From JADGGV01 sp035715725 (GTDB lineage: Bacteria; Gemmatimonadota; Gemmatimonadetes; Longimicrobiales; RSA9): a stretch of 64,000 nucleotides of DNA. The translations under genes and the position numbers were made by a program. The notes below the pieces were generated by a model. That model was not told the origin of the DNA, searched no databases, and saw only the letters and a list, made by a program, of their open reading frames with translations. Every line of letters starts with the position of its first letter. The stretch's first letter is position 1. Below are positions 52,365 through 61,219 of the stretch, one piece after another. The stretch covers positions 29,772 to 93,771 of the forward strand of contig DASTKT010000142.1 of assembly GCA_035715725.1 (NCBI GenBank). Reading direction: 5' to 3'.

Positions 52365-54611
52365 TCACGCCTCGGCGATCGACGACGACCGCTCGACCGT
52401 CCCCCACCTGGAATGCGCCGGCAGATACGCCAGCTCCAGGTACTGCGTCACCATGCGGTGGGTGTTGAAGACCGGAACGAGCTGGCGCACGGATGCGCGG
52501 ACCCGTCCGAGCCAGTGGATCGGCAGCGCGCGCGTCGCGTCCGGCGCCCGGTTCGCCTCCGGGCTCGCCGCGGGAGCGGCGCCGGCCGCAACGTCGCCTC
52601 CGGGGATGCCGCGGTCGTAGAAGAGCGGAACGATCTCCCTCTCGAGCAGCGCGAAGAGCGCGTCCGCGTCGGCCAGGTCCAGGTCGCCGTCGGGGCCGGG
52701 GCGCCCCTCGATGCTCCAGCCGACGGACTCCGGCATGCGGTTGTGGTCGGTCAACGCCTCGGCCCACCAGCCGTCCGGAACGCTGAGGTTGAGCGCGCCG
52801 TTGGCCGCGGCCTTCATCCCGCTCGTTCCGCTGGCCTCGCGGGGCCGGACCGGGACGTTCAGCCAGATGTCGGCGCCGGCGACGAGGTGCCGCGCCAGCT
52901 CGACGTCGTATCCCTCGAGGTAGACGAAGCGCGTCCGAAACTCCGGCCGCTGCGCGAACGCGTGGACCCGGCGGAGCATCTCCTTGCCCGCGTCGTCGCG
53001 CGGGTGCGCCTTGCCGGCGAAGACGAACTGCACTTTTCCGGCGCGGAGCAGCGCCTCCAGCCGTGCCGGGCGCATCAGCAGCAGCCCGGCGCGCTTGTAC
53101 GTGGCGAAGCGTCTTGCGAAGACGATGGTGAGCGTCTGCGGGTCGAGCGCCTGACTCGTCCACGCCGGGTCCTCGCCCCGGCGCGCGAGCTGCGCGGCGA
53201 GGCGGCGGCGGACCTCGGCCGTGAGCCGGGCGCGCTGGGCCGCGCGCGCCCGCCACACCTCCTCCGGCGGGATGTGGGCGGCCCGCTGCCAGCGGACCTC
53301 GTCGAGCTCCATCGGCCAGACGTCGCCGATGTGGCGCGCGTAGAGGGCGGCCATCTCCTCGGCGACCCAGGTGGGGAGGTGGACGCCGTTCGTGATGTGC
53401 GCGACGGGCGCGTCCTCGGGCTCCACGCTCGGCCAGAGGTGCCGCCACATGTCGCGGGTCACCTCCCCGTGCAGGCGGCTCACACCGTTGCGGTAGCCGG
53501 AGAGCCGGAGCGCGAGGATCGTCATGCAGAACGGCTCCTGCGGCTTGGCGCCGTGCGAGCGCCCGAGCGCGAGGAACCGGTCCCAGGGCTCGCGCATGTC
53601 CCACACGTAGCCGCCGAGGTAGCGCTCGAGCAGCTCCGCGGCGAAGTAGTCGTGCCCGGCCGGCACGGGCGTGTGCGTGGTGAAGACGACGCGCTCCGCC
53701 AGCCGCTCCGCGGTCGCGAGCGGGCCGGGGCCGGGGGATGCGGCCTCGACGCGCGCGAGCTCGACGGCCGCGAACGCGGCGTGTCCCTCGTTCAGGTGAA
53801 GCACGGTCGGATGGAAGCCGAGCGCGGCGAGCACGCGCACGCCGCCGACGCCGAGCACGACCTCCTGCCGCAGCCGCTGCTCGACATCGCCGCCGTAGAG
53901 CCGGTCCGTGATGCGCCGGTCCTCGGGGCGGTTCTCGGGGAGGTCGGTGTCGAGCAGGAGGAGCGGCACGCGGCCGACGTCGGCGCGCCAGGCCTGGACG
54001 TGCAGGTGGTAGTCGCGGAAGGGCAGCGCGACCCGGAGCGGCGCGCCGTCGGCGGCGCGAGCGAGCGTGAGCGGCACCCGGGTCGGGTCGGCCGCCGGGT
54101 ACGCCTCGCGCTGCACGCCGTCCCGCCCGACCTCCTGCTGGAAGTACCCCTCGCGGTAGAACAGGCCCACGCCGACGAGCGGCACGCCCAGGTCGCTGGC
54201 GGACTTCAGGTGGTCGCCCGCCAGGACGCCGAGGCCGCCGGCGAAGACCGGCAGGCACTCCGTGATCGCGAACTCGGCGCAGAAGTACGCGACCCGCAGA
54301 TCGGCCGGGCCGCCCCGCCGGGTGAAGGCGGTGTCCGTGTCGGAGAGGTAGTGTTGCAGGCCGGCGGCCTCGGCCTCGACCGCCGCGACGTACGCCGCGT
54401 CGGCGGCGGCCGCGCGGGCGCGCTCGGCGTCGATCTCGGCCAGCAGCCGGACGGGGTTGTGCCGGGTGGCGTCCCAGAGCGCGGCATCGAGCCGCTCGAA
54501 CAGCGTCCGCGCCGGCGCGTGCCAGCTCCACCGGAGGTTGTACGCCAGCGGTACGAGCGGGCCGAGCGGCGGCGGGAGGTCGAGGGGGCGGGTCGGTGCT
54601 GCGCTCGTCAT
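52365..54611 (-). CDS. glgP: Alpha-glucan (glycogen) phosphorylase
   Basis: PLP enzyme (748 residues) releasing glucose-1-phosphate from glycogen, of the bacterial type with an N-terminal DUF3417 domain (LAYNLRWSWHAPARTLFERL). Key sites are YFCAEFAITECLPVFAGGLG, VLHLNEGHAAFAA, FTTHTPVPAGHDYF, ITNGVHLPTWV, FVFAGKAHPRD and the PLP loop EASGTSGMKAAANGALNLS with the Schiff-base Lys. It starts at the ATG 54611; the frame upstream is shadow. It is convergent with the sensor kinase. No other glycogen gene is near. Confidence 0.93.
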   Translation of the reverse strand: MTSAAPTRPLDLPPPLGPLVPLAYNLRWSWHAPARTLFERLDAALWDATRHNPVRLLAEIDAERARAAAADAAYVAAVEAEAAGLQHYLSDTDTAFTRRGGPADLRVAYFCAEFAITECLPVFAGGLGVLAGDHLKSASDLGVPLVGVGLFYREGYFQQEVGRDGVQREAYPAADPTRVPLTLARAADGAPLRVALPFRDYHLHVQAWRADVGRVPLLLLDTDLPENRPEDRRITDRLYGGDVEQRLRQEVVLGVGGVRVLAALGFHPTVLHLNEGHAAFAAVELARVEAASPGPGPLATAERLAERVVFTTHTPVPAGHDYFAAELLERYLGGYVWDMREPWDRFLALGRSHGAKPQEPFCMTILALRLSGYRNGVSRLHGEVTRDMWRHLWPSVEPEDAPVAHITNGVHLPTWVAEEMAALYARHIGDVWPMELDEVRWQRAAHIPPEEVWRARAAQRARLTAEVRRRLAAQLARRGEDPAWTSQALDPQTLTIVFARRFATYKRAGLLLMRPARLEALLRAGKVQFVFAGKAHPRDDAGKEMLRRVHAFAQRPEFRTRFVYLEGYDVELARHLVAGADIWLNVPVRPREASGTSGMKAAANGALNLSVPDGWWAEALTDHNRMPESVGWSIEGRPGPDGDLDLADADALFALLEREIVPLFYDRGIPGGDVAAGAAPAASPEANRAPDATRALPIHWLGRVRASVRQLVPVFNTHRMVTQYLELAYLPAHSRWGTVERSSSIAEA

Positions 54612-54684
54612 CCGGGACTTCGTTCGTCCACTGATCCGGGGGCGGGTCGGCCGGCGCGTCACTCGCCCCGGCCACGACCAGCGA

Positions 54685-54712
54685 CGCCAGGATCGTGCAC
54701 CCGATCCTGGCG
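54685..54712 (-). terminator. Hairpin terminator after the HD-domain gene
   Basis: Inverted repeat CGCCAGGATCG/CGATCCTGGCG (11-bp arms, 6-nt loop) ending 2 nt from the HD gene stop. It would terminate leftward transcription before glgP; there is no T-run. Confidence 0.5.
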
Positions 54713-54713
54713 C

Positions 54714-55268
54714 CTACCGCACGAGGCCGAGCTCCGGGGCGATCTCGCGCATCGCGGCGATGACGTTCGCCACGTGCTCGTCGAAGTCCACGCCCAGCAG
54801 TTCCGCGCCGCGCACGACCTCCTCCCGGTCCACCCCCGCGGCGAACGTGCGGTCCTTCATCTTCTTCTTCACGGACTTCGGCTCGAGGCCCTCGATGCCG
54901 GTGGGGCGCACGAGCGCGGTCGCGGTGATGAGCCCGGTGAGCTCGTCGCATGCGAGAAGCGTGCGGTCGAGCGGCGTCTCGGGCTCGACGTGCGTGAAGT
55001 CGTGCCGGTGCGCGAGGATGGCGTGGAGCACCTCCTCCGGGTAGCCGCGCGACCGCAGCTCCTCGACGGCGCGCAGCGGGTGCTCGTCCGGATACTTCTC
55101 CCAGTCGAGGTCGTGCAGGAGGCCGGCCAGCCCCCACAGCTCCTCGTCCTGCCCGTAGCGCCGCGCGTACGAGCGCACCGCGACCTCGACGGCGCGCATA
55201 TGGTTGCGCAGCCCGGCGTTATCGACCCACGCGTGGAGCAGCTCCACGGCCTCGTCCCTGGACGGCAC
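54714..55268 (-). CDS. HD-domain hydrolase-like protein
   Basis: A 184-residue HD-superfamily protein, probably a phosphohydrolase. Helical start DEAVELLHAWVDNAGLRNHMRAVE, the HD pair in LAGLLHDLDWEKYPDEHPLRA, and further His/Asp in HAILAHRHDFTHVEPET with TLLACDELTGLITATAL. A basic KKKMKDR follows. The exact substrate is unknown; such proteins are often annotated as HDIG or nucleotide phosphohydrolases. The GTG at 55268 has GGAGGGGAG upstream. Between it and the DJ-1 gene is a strong hairpin. Confidence 0.85.
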   Translation of the reverse strand: MPSRDEAVELLHAWVDNAGLRNHMRAVEVAVRSYARRYGQDEELWGLAGLLHDLDWEKYPDEHPLRAVEELRSRGYPEEVLHAILAHRHDFTHVEPETPLDRTLLACDELTGLITATALVRPTGIEGLEPKSVKKKMKDRTFAAGVDREEVVRGAELLGVDFDEHVANVIAAMREIAPELGLVR

Positions 55269-55331
55269 GCTCTCCCCTCCAGCGGGACCCGTCGGTCCCT
55301 TTCGGGTTCGGTTGATACGACGAAATCGAAC

Positions 55332-55371
55332 GGCTCGCCCGGCCCGGTCGAGCGACCGGGCCGGGCGAGCC
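55332..55371 (-). terminator. Strong hairpin terminator between DJ-1 and HD genes
   Basis: Perfect inverted repeat with 19-bp arms (55332-55350 and 55353-55371; core CGCCCGGCCCGGTCG) and an AG loop. On the minus strand it is followed by a partly T-rich stretch (GTTCGATTTCGTC). This is the best terminator-like structure in the window. Confidence 0.7.
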
Positions 55372-55420
55372 CCGCGAGTCAAAGATGCTCCGCGATCCCG
55401 CGGATGTAAACCGACCGCCG

Positions 55421-55984
55421 CTACGCCGCTCGCCGGGCGTGCCGCCCCTCGGCGAACTCCTCGATCATCTTCCGGTTGAAGGCCGGGATGTCGTCCGGCT
55501 TGCGGCTCGTGACCAGGCCGTTGTCCGTTACGACCTCCTGGTCGACCCACGTCGCGCCCGCGTTCCGCAGATCCGTCCGCAGCGACGGCCACGACGTGAC
55601 CGTGCGCCCCCGCACCTGGTCCGCTTCCACCAGCATCCACGGCCCGTGGCAGATCGCGGCCACCGGCTTCCGCTGCTCGAAGAAATCGCGCACGAACTTC
55701 ACCGCCCGCTCGTCCATGCGCAGCGTGTCCGGGCTCATCACGCCCCCCGGCTGCAGGTATGCGTCGAAATCCTCGGCTCTGGCTCGCTCCAGGGGTAGGT
55801 CCACCGCGAACTCGTCGCCCCAGTCGTGGAACTTCCAACCCCTCACCCGACTCTCCTCCGGCGAGACGAGCACCGTCTGCGCGCCGGCCTCGTCCAGCGC
55901 CCGGCGCGGCTCCGTCATCTCCACCTGCTCGAATCCCTGGGCGACCAGGATCGCAATCCGCATCCCGCTCAGATCTCTCGCCAT
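55421..55984 (-). CDS. DJ-1/PfpI-family protein
   Basis: A 187-residue DJ-1/ThiJ/PfpI-type protein, involved in stress or deglycation/protease-like chemistry in the family. It begins MRIAILVAQGFEQVEMTEPR, has LQPGGVMSPDTLR and the nucleophile elbow VAAICHGPWMLV (reactive Cys, adjacent His), and ends NRKMIEEFAEG. It resembles the PfpI/YhbO subgroup. The ATG at 55984 has GGAG 8 nt upstream; GTG 55990 and ATG 55963 are alternatives. The downstream hairpin isolates it from the HD gene. Confidence 0.9.
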   Translation of the reverse strand: MARDLSGMRIAILVAQGFEQVEMTEPRRALDEAGAQTVLVSPEESRVRGWKFHDWGDEFAVDLPLERARAEDFDAYLQPGGVMSPDTLRMDERAVKFVRDFFEQRKPVAAICHGPWMLVEADQVRGRTVTSWPSLRTDLRNAGATWVDQEVVTDNGLVTSRKPDDIPAFNRKMIEEFAEGRHARRAA

Positions 55985-56111
55985 CTGCACGCTCCGTCCG
56001 GTTGATGCCTCCCCGCGTCCCGGGCGCGCTCCGCGCCGGCCACACCCGCGGGACCGAGAGCGACGGCGCGCAAGATCCGTGCAGACAACGAATTAGACGG
56101 ACTGGCCCGCC

Positions 56112-58208
56112 TCAGCCGCGGAACGTGCGGAGCAGGTCCGCCAGCGCCTCCGGGCGATCGACCGGGGCGGCGCAGGCGTGGCCGGCGCAGACGTACGCCC
56201 GCGGCGCCTCCCCGGTGAGCATGGCGGCGATCTCTGGGAGCACCTCCTCCTCCTCGACACGGCCGGGCTCGAAGCGGCGCACGATGGTGCGAGGGCGGTA
56301 GGTGGCGAGCGCGGTACGGACGAGCGTGTCGCCGCGCTCGTCACCGCGGGAAGCGACGACGACGACGCTGGTGACGGGCGACGTCGCCCAATCGAGGGCC
56401 CGCAGATAGGTGGCGCAGGAGGTCGCCATTTGCGGGATGGAGCCGGCGAAGACGGCGAGGACGCGGACGCCGGCCTCGAGGTAGCGGGAGTCGACGAGGT
56501 GGGCGCCGAGGCGGAGCAGGACGAGCGCGGCGACGCCGTTGCCGGAGGGGTAGGGCGAGTCGGTGACCGGGCGGTGCGGGTCGGTCAGCGGCCGGGCGGG
56601 CGCGGCCTCTCCGCGGGGCCGGTCCTGGAAGCCGCCTTCGTCGTCGCGGAAGCGGGCGATCATGACGTCTGCGACGCGCTGCGCGCGCTCGAGCCAGTCG
56701 TGGTCCTGGGTGAGCTCGAAGAGGTCGAGGAGCGCCTGCGCGGCGAGGGCCTGGTCCTCGAGGTAGGCGCCGACGCTGCCGTCGCCGACGCGGTGGGCCA
56801 GGCCGTCCTCGATGTCGAAGGCCTCGTCCCAGAGGCGCTGCAGCGCGCGCTGCGCGGCCTGGCCGGCGTCGGCGCGGCCGAGGTAGCGGGCGGCCGCGAT
56901 GTGCCCGGAGGCGACGAGGCTGACCCAGCCGGTGTAGAGCGTCTCGTCGACGAAGGGGCGGGGCCGCCGGTCGCGAGCGGCCTTGAGGCGGCGGCACGCG
57001 TTCTCGAGGAGCTCGTGGGTCTCGGCCTCGCCGGCGTTGATCTCGCGGGCCACGTCGCCGACCTCGCGGGCGAGGTAGAGGACGTGGCGGGCGGGGTCGT
57101 GGTGCATGGCGCTCGCGCGGTCGTCGACGCCGTAGCGGAGGATGGCGGCGCGCGCCGTCCGCTCGTCGCCGAGCGCCTCGCGCACCTCGTCGGCGGTCCA
57201 GGTCCAGTAGCCGCCGTCGTCGTCGGGGGCGACGTCGGCGTCCTGGGAGGCCGGGAAGCCGCCCTGCGCGAGCAGCTCCGGCGCGACGTCGCGGTAGTAG
57301 TCGAGGATGCCGGCGGCGGCGGCGCGGATGAGCGGGTCGCCGATGACGGCGGCGGCGCGCGCGTACGCCTCGAGGAGGACGCCGTTGTCGTACGCCATCT
57401 TCTCGAAGTGCGGGATGAGCCAGCGGGCGTCCGTGGTGTAACGGTGGAAGCCGCCGCCGAGATGGTCCTGGATGCCGCCGCGGGCCATGCCGCGGAGCGT
57501 GTCGCGCACGATGCGGAGGCTCCACTCCTCGCCGGTGTCGAGGTGGCGGTCGAGGAGGAGCAGGGTCGCCCCGGCGTTCGGGAACTTCGGCGCGCGCCCG
57601 AAGCCGCCGTGGCGGAAATCGAAGAGGTGGGCGAACTCCTCGACGGCCTCGGTGACGAGGTGGGGCGAGGGCTGGCCGGGCTGGCCCTCGGCCTGCTCGT
57701 AGACGGAGAGGCGCTCGCGGACCTGGCGCGCCATCTCGAGGGCCTGCTCGCGCTGCTGGTCCCAGATGCGCGCGACCTCGGTCAGCACGCGCCGGAAGGA
57801 GGGACGGCCGTAGCCGTCCTCCGGCGGGAAGTAGGTGCCGCCGTAGAAGACCTCGCCGTCCGGGGTGAGGAACGCGGTGAGCGGCCAGCCGCCCTGCCCG
57901 GAGATGGACTGGACGGCGCGCTGGTAGCGGGCATCGACGTCGGGGCGCTCGTCCCTGTCCACCTTGACCGGGACGAAGAGCTCGTTGATCAGCCGGGCGG
58001 TCTCGGCGCTCTCGTAGCTCTCGCGGTCCATGACGTGGCACCAGTGGCACCAGACCGCGCCGATGTCGAGGAGGATCGGGCGGTTCTCGCGGCCGGCGCG
58101 CTCGAAGGCCGCGTCGCTCCACGGGAGCCAGTTGACGGGCTGCGTCGCGCCGTGCCGGAGGAAGGGGCTGCGCGAGCCCGCGAGGTTCGGGGTCGGGTCC
58201 TGCGGCAT
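56112..58208 (-). CDS. DUF255 thioredoxin-domain protein (YyaL/SPATA20-like)
   Basis: A 698-residue protein with an N-terminal thioredoxin-like domain carrying the WCHWCH motif (AVWCHWCHVMDRESYES). A large helical-repeat domain follows, resembling the (alpha/alpha)6 barrel of N-acylglucosamine-2-epimerase-like folds. Family segments include NWLPWSDAAFERA, DRDERPDVDARYQRAVQSIS, GGWPLTAFLTPDGEVF and KFPNAGATLLLLDRH. The function is not settled; it was annotated in the past as a cellulase-like or dehydrogenase-like enzyme. The ATG at 58208 has GGAGG 5 nt upstream. It is 32 nt from the flavin reductase gene. Confidence 0.92.
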   Translation of the reverse strand: MPQDPTPNLAGSRSPFLRHGATQPVNWLPWSDAAFERAGRENRPILLDIGAVWCHWCHVMDRESYESAETARLINELFVPVKVDRDERPDVDARYQRAVQSISGQGGWPLTAFLTPDGEVFYGGTYFPPEDGYGRPSFRRVLTEVARIWDQQREQALEMARQVRERLSVYEQAEGQPGQPSPHLVTEAVEEFAHLFDFRHGGFGRAPKFPNAGATLLLLDRHLDTGEEWSLRIVRDTLRGMARGGIQDHLGGGFHRYTTDARWLIPHFEKMAYDNGVLLEAYARAAAVIGDPLIRAAAAGILDYYRDVAPELLAQGGFPASQDADVAPDDDGGYWTWTADEVREALGDERTARAAILRYGVDDRASAMHHDPARHVLYLAREVGDVAREINAGEAETHELLENACRRLKAARDRRPRPFVDETLYTGWVSLVASGHIAAARYLGRADAGQAAQRALQRLWDEAFDIEDGLAHRVGDGSVGAYLEDQALAAQALLDLFELTQDHDWLERAQRVADVMIARFRDDEGGFQDRPRGEAAPARPLTDPHRPVTDSPYPSGNGVAALVLLRLGAHLVDSRYLEAGVRVLAVFAGSIPQMATSCATYLRALDWATSPVTSVVVVASRGDERGDTLVRTALATYRPRTIVRRFEPGRVEEEEVLPEIAAMLTGEAPRAYVCAGHACAAPVDRPEALADLLRTFRG

Positions 58209-58240
58209 CGGTCCTCCAGTGAGTCGCGCGGCGGTCGGCG

Positions 58241-58717
58241 TCAGCCGCCGTAGGTGAAGCCGGCGGCGTGGATCTCGAGGGGCTGCCCCTCGCGGAAGAC
58301 GCCGGCGTCGACGACCTCGCCGACGAAGATGGTGTGGTCCCCGCTCCCCATCTCGGCGACGACGCGGCATTCGACGTAGCCGAGCGTCTCCGGCAGCACG
58401 GGCGCGCCGGTCGAGCCGTCGCGGTACTGCATCTCCTGGAGCTTCTGCGGGGCGCGGGCGGCGGAGCGGGCCAGGCGGCCCGCCTGCCGGCGCTGGTCGG
58501 CGCCGAAGACGTTGACGGACAGCACGCCGGACCCGCGGATCATCCCGATCGACTTCCCCTCGTTCTCCACCGCCACGGCCAGCATGGGCGGCTCGAACGA
58601 GCACTGCATGACCCAGTTCGCGGTGAACGCGTTGCGTTCCTCGCCGTGCCGCACGCCGATGGCGTGGAGGCCGTAGGGGATCGCCTTGAGCACGGCCTTT
58701 CGGGCTTCCGGGTTCAT
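58241..58717 (-). CDS. Flavin reductase-like domain protein
   Basis: A 158-residue split-barrel FMN-binding protein of the flavin-reductase-like family. Family stretches are IPYGLHAIGVRHGEERNAFT, QCSFEPPMLAVAVENEGKS, FGADQRRQA and DHTIFVGEVVDAGV. It may supply reduced flavin or act on flavodoxin-like partners; the partner is unknown. The ATG at 58717 starts the conserved N-terminus. It precedes the DUF255 gene in the same direction and may share its transcript. Confidence 0.9.
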   Translation of the reverse strand: MNPEARKAVLKAIPYGLHAIGVRHGEERNAFTANWVMQCSFEPPMLAVAVENEGKSIGMIRGSGVLSVNVFGADQRRQAGRLARSAARAPQKLQEMQYRDGSTGAPVLPETLGYVECRVVAEMGSGDHTIFVGEVVDAGVFREGQPLEIHAAGFTYGG

Positions 58718-58805
58718 TCTGGTCGCAGCCGCTCGGTGACGGGCCCCGGCTCCCTGTGTCCGGCGCAGCGGGCTCGAGACCGGACCGGGCCCGGCTCGTC
58801 CGCCC

Positions 58806-59489
58806 TCACACCAGCGCCGACGGGCAGATGTCGGCCAGGACGCACTCCGCGCACCGTGGCTTCGGCGCCTTGCAGACGGCGCGGCCGTGATAGATGAACA
58901 GGTGCGGCAGGTCGATCCAGTCCTCGCGCGCGACGACCTCCATCAGATCCGTCTCGATCTTCTCCGGATCGGCATGCGAGGTCAGCCCCAGGCGCTCGCT
59001 CAGGCGCTTGACGTGCGTGTCCACCACCACGCCGGCCGCGATGCCGAACGCGTTGCCAAGCACGACGTTCGCCGTCTTGCGGCCGACGCCGGGGAGCCTC
59101 ACGAGCGCGTCCATGTCGGCCGGCACCTTGCCGCCGTGGCGCTCGACCAGTGCGGTGGCCATGCCGAGCAGGCTCTTCGCCTTGTTGCGGAAGAAGCCGG
59201 TGGAGCGGATCAGCTCTTCCAGCTCCTCGGTCCGTGCCCCCGCCAAGTCCCCGGCCGTCGGGTAGCGGGCGAAGAGCGCCGGCGTGACCATGTTCACGCG
59301 CTCGTCCGTGCATTGCGCCGACAGGATCGTGGCCGCCAGGAGCTGGTAGGCATCCCGGTGGTCGAGGGAGCAACGGGCGCCGGGGTACTCGGCTCGAAGG
59401 CGCCGCACGATCTCGGCCGTCCGCTCGCGCAGCGCGGCGCGGCTCTCCTTGCGCTTCCTCCGCTTCGGCGACGTCGCCGCTCGCTTCAC
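58806..59489 (-). CDS. nth: Endonuclease III (base-excision DNA glycosylase/AP lyase)
   Basis: Removes oxidised pyrimidines from DNA. The 227-residue product has the helix-hairpin-helix LPGVGRKTANVVLGNAFG (catalytic Lys in this segment), VDTHVKRLSERLGLT (catalytic Asp), and the 4Fe-4S cluster C206-x6-C213-x2-C216-x5-C222. It starts at GTG 59489 with GAGGAGG just before and overlaps the stop of the PolX gene (GTGA). The basic N-terminal extension (KRAATSPKRRKRKESRA) is common in this family. It is co-translated with the PolX-like gene, which makes a DNA-repair pair. Confidence 0.95.
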   Translation of the reverse strand: MKRAATSPKRRKRKESRAALRERTAEIVRRLRAEYPGARCSLDHRDAYQLLAATILSAQCTDERVNMVTPALFARYPTAGDLAGARTEELEELIRSTGFFRNKAKSLLGMATALVERHGGKVPADMDALVRLPGVGRKTANVVLGNAFGIAAGVVVDTHVKRLSERLGLTSHADPEKIETDLMEVVAREDWIDLPHLFIYHGRAVCKAPKPRCAECVLADICPSALV

Positions 59490-61219
59490 CGTGTCCTCCT
59501 CGATCCGAAGAAGGCCTTGACCTCGTCCACGTCCCAGGCGTTCACCACGTCGGCGGCGGTGAGCCATCCCTTGCGCGCCACGCCGATCCCGAACTCGACG
59601 TCGCCGAGCCCGGCCGTCGTGTGGGCATCCGGGTTGATCGCGGTGCGGATGCCCAGGCGGCGCGCCGCGGGCCAGTGGCGCCAGTCCAGCTCCAGGCGCC
59701 GCGGATTCGCGTTGATCTCGATGGCGACGCCTCGCTCCGCCGCCGCCGCGAGGATCGCCGGCACGTCGATCCGGAAGCTGTCCCGGGAGAGGAGGAGCCG
59801 GCCGGTCGGGTGCCCGAGGAACGTCAGGTGCGGGTTGCCGAGCGCGCGACGCACGCGCGCCGTCATCTCCGCCTCCGGCTGGCCGAACGACGAGTGGACC
59901 GAGCCGACGACGTAGTCGAAGCTTCCCAGCACCGCGTCGCCCAGATCCTCGTAGTCGAGGCGGCCGTCCGGGAGAATGTCGGCCTCGATCCCCTTGAACA
60001 GCCAGAGGTCCCCGCCGCGTTCGGCGTTCCACTGGTCGATCTCGCGGTGCTGCGCCCGGATGCGCTCCGGCGTCAACCCGCCGGCGTAGGCGGCGGCCTG
60101 CGAGTGGTCCGCGATGCCGAGGTAGCGCCAGCCGCGCTCACGTGCGGCCCCGGCCATCTCGCGCAGCGTCGCCTTGCCGTCGCTGTAGGTCGTGTGGCAG
60201 TGGAAGCAGCCGCGGAGGTCGCCGTAGTCGACGAGGTCCGGGAGCTCGCCCCGGGCGGCGGCCTCGACCTCTCCCCTGCCCTCGCGCAGCTCGGGCGGGA
60301 CGAAGGCCAGCTCCAGCGCCCGGTACACCTCGACCTCGTCGGCGGCCTCGAGACGGGCGGAGCCGCGCCACAGCCCGTCCTCCGCGAGCCGCAGCCCGCG
60401 CTCCGCCGCGCGCGCCCGCAACGCCCCGGCGTGCGCCTCGCTGCCGGTGCCGAGGACCCAGGCCGCGGCGAACGCCTCCGCCGGAACGCAGCGCACGCGC
60501 AGCTCGATCCCGTCGGAGTAGCGTGCCTCGGCCGCATCCCGGCCGCGCCGCTCCGCCCGCACGAGCCCGGGGAGGTCGAGGAACGCGTCCAGCACGTCGT
60601 CGGCCGTCGTCGTGGCCACGAGCACGTCCACGCCGCCGACGGTCTCGAGGCGGCGGCGGAGCTCGCCGGAGAGCTTCAGCCGCTCGACGCCCGGCACGCC
60701 CTCCAGGAACCCGACCAGGAACTGCGCGACCGTGAGCGCGTCCGGCAGGCGGCGCCGCCCGATGGAGGCACGCACGAACGCGACGCCCTCGCGGATCTTC
60801 TCCTGCGTCCGCTCGCCGAAGCCGGGCACGTCCGCGACCCGCCCCGCCGCGGCGGCGTGCTCGAGCGCGTCCAGGCCGTCGACGCCGAGCGCCTCGTGCA
60901 GGAGGTAGATCCGCCGCGCGCCGAGTCCCGGCACCGCGAGCAGCTCGATCATGCCGTCCGGCGTCCGGTCCCGCAGCTCCTGGTGCATGCTGGAGACGCC
61001 GGTCTCGACCAGCTCCTGGACGACGCGGGCGGTCGCGGCCCCGATCCCCCGGACGCGCAGCAGCTCGCCGCTCCGGACGAGGTCGGCGAGGTCGCCCTCG
61101 ACCCATTCGACGGCGCGGGCGGCCGAGAAGAACGCGCGCGAGCGGAACGGGTCGGCGCCGTTCAGGTCGAGGAGCGTGCCGATGTCGTTCAGGACGAGGG
61201 CGACGGCGTGCCTATCCAC
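59486..61219 (-). CDS. polX: PolX-family protein (PolX core plus PHP domain), polymerase site altered
   Basis: Bacterial PolX proteins combine a gap-filling DNA polymerase core with a C-terminal PHP 3'-exonuclease/phosphodiesterase. The 577-residue product has the 8-kDa and HhH region (GIGAATARVVQELVETGVSS, LAVPGLGARRIYLLHEALG). The nucleotidyltransferase motif reads LSGELRRRLETVGGVDVLVA, where the usual DxD is Gly196-Val-Asp198. The third acid is Glu239 (IELRV), not Asp. The PHP part is intact: GCFHCHTTYSDGK, LGIADHSQAAAYAGG, FKGIEADIL, GSVHSSFG, HLTFLGHPTGRLL and INPDAHTTAGL. The start is GTG at 61219. It probably keeps nuclease activity only (inference). Confidence 0.9.
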   Translation of the reverse strand: MDRHAVALVLNDIGTLLDLNGADPFRSRAFFSAARAVEWVEGDLADLVRSGELLRVRGIGAATARVVQELVETGVSSMHQELRDRTPDGMIELLAVPGLGARRIYLLHEALGVDGLDALEHAAAAGRVADVPGFGERTQEKIREGVAFVRASIGRRRLPDALTVAQFLVGFLEGVPGVERLKLSGELRRRLETVGGVDVLVATTTADDVLDAFLDLPGLVRAERRGRDAAEARYSDGIELRVRCVPAEAFAAAWVLGTGSEAHAGALRARAAERGLRLAEDGLWRGSARLEAADEVEVYRALELAFVPPELREGRGEVEAAARGELPDLVDYGDLRGCFHCHTTYSDGKATLREMAGAARERGWRYLGIADHSQAAAYAGGLTPERIRAQHREIDQWNAERGGDLWLFKGIEADILPDGRLDYEDLGDAVLGSFDYVVGSVHSSFGQPEAEMTARVRRALGNPHLTFLGHPTGRLLLSRDSFRIDVPAILAAAAERGVAIEINANPRRLELDWRHWPAARRLGIRTAINPDAHTTAGLGDVEFGIGVARKGWLTAADVVNAWDVDEVKAFFGSRRTR

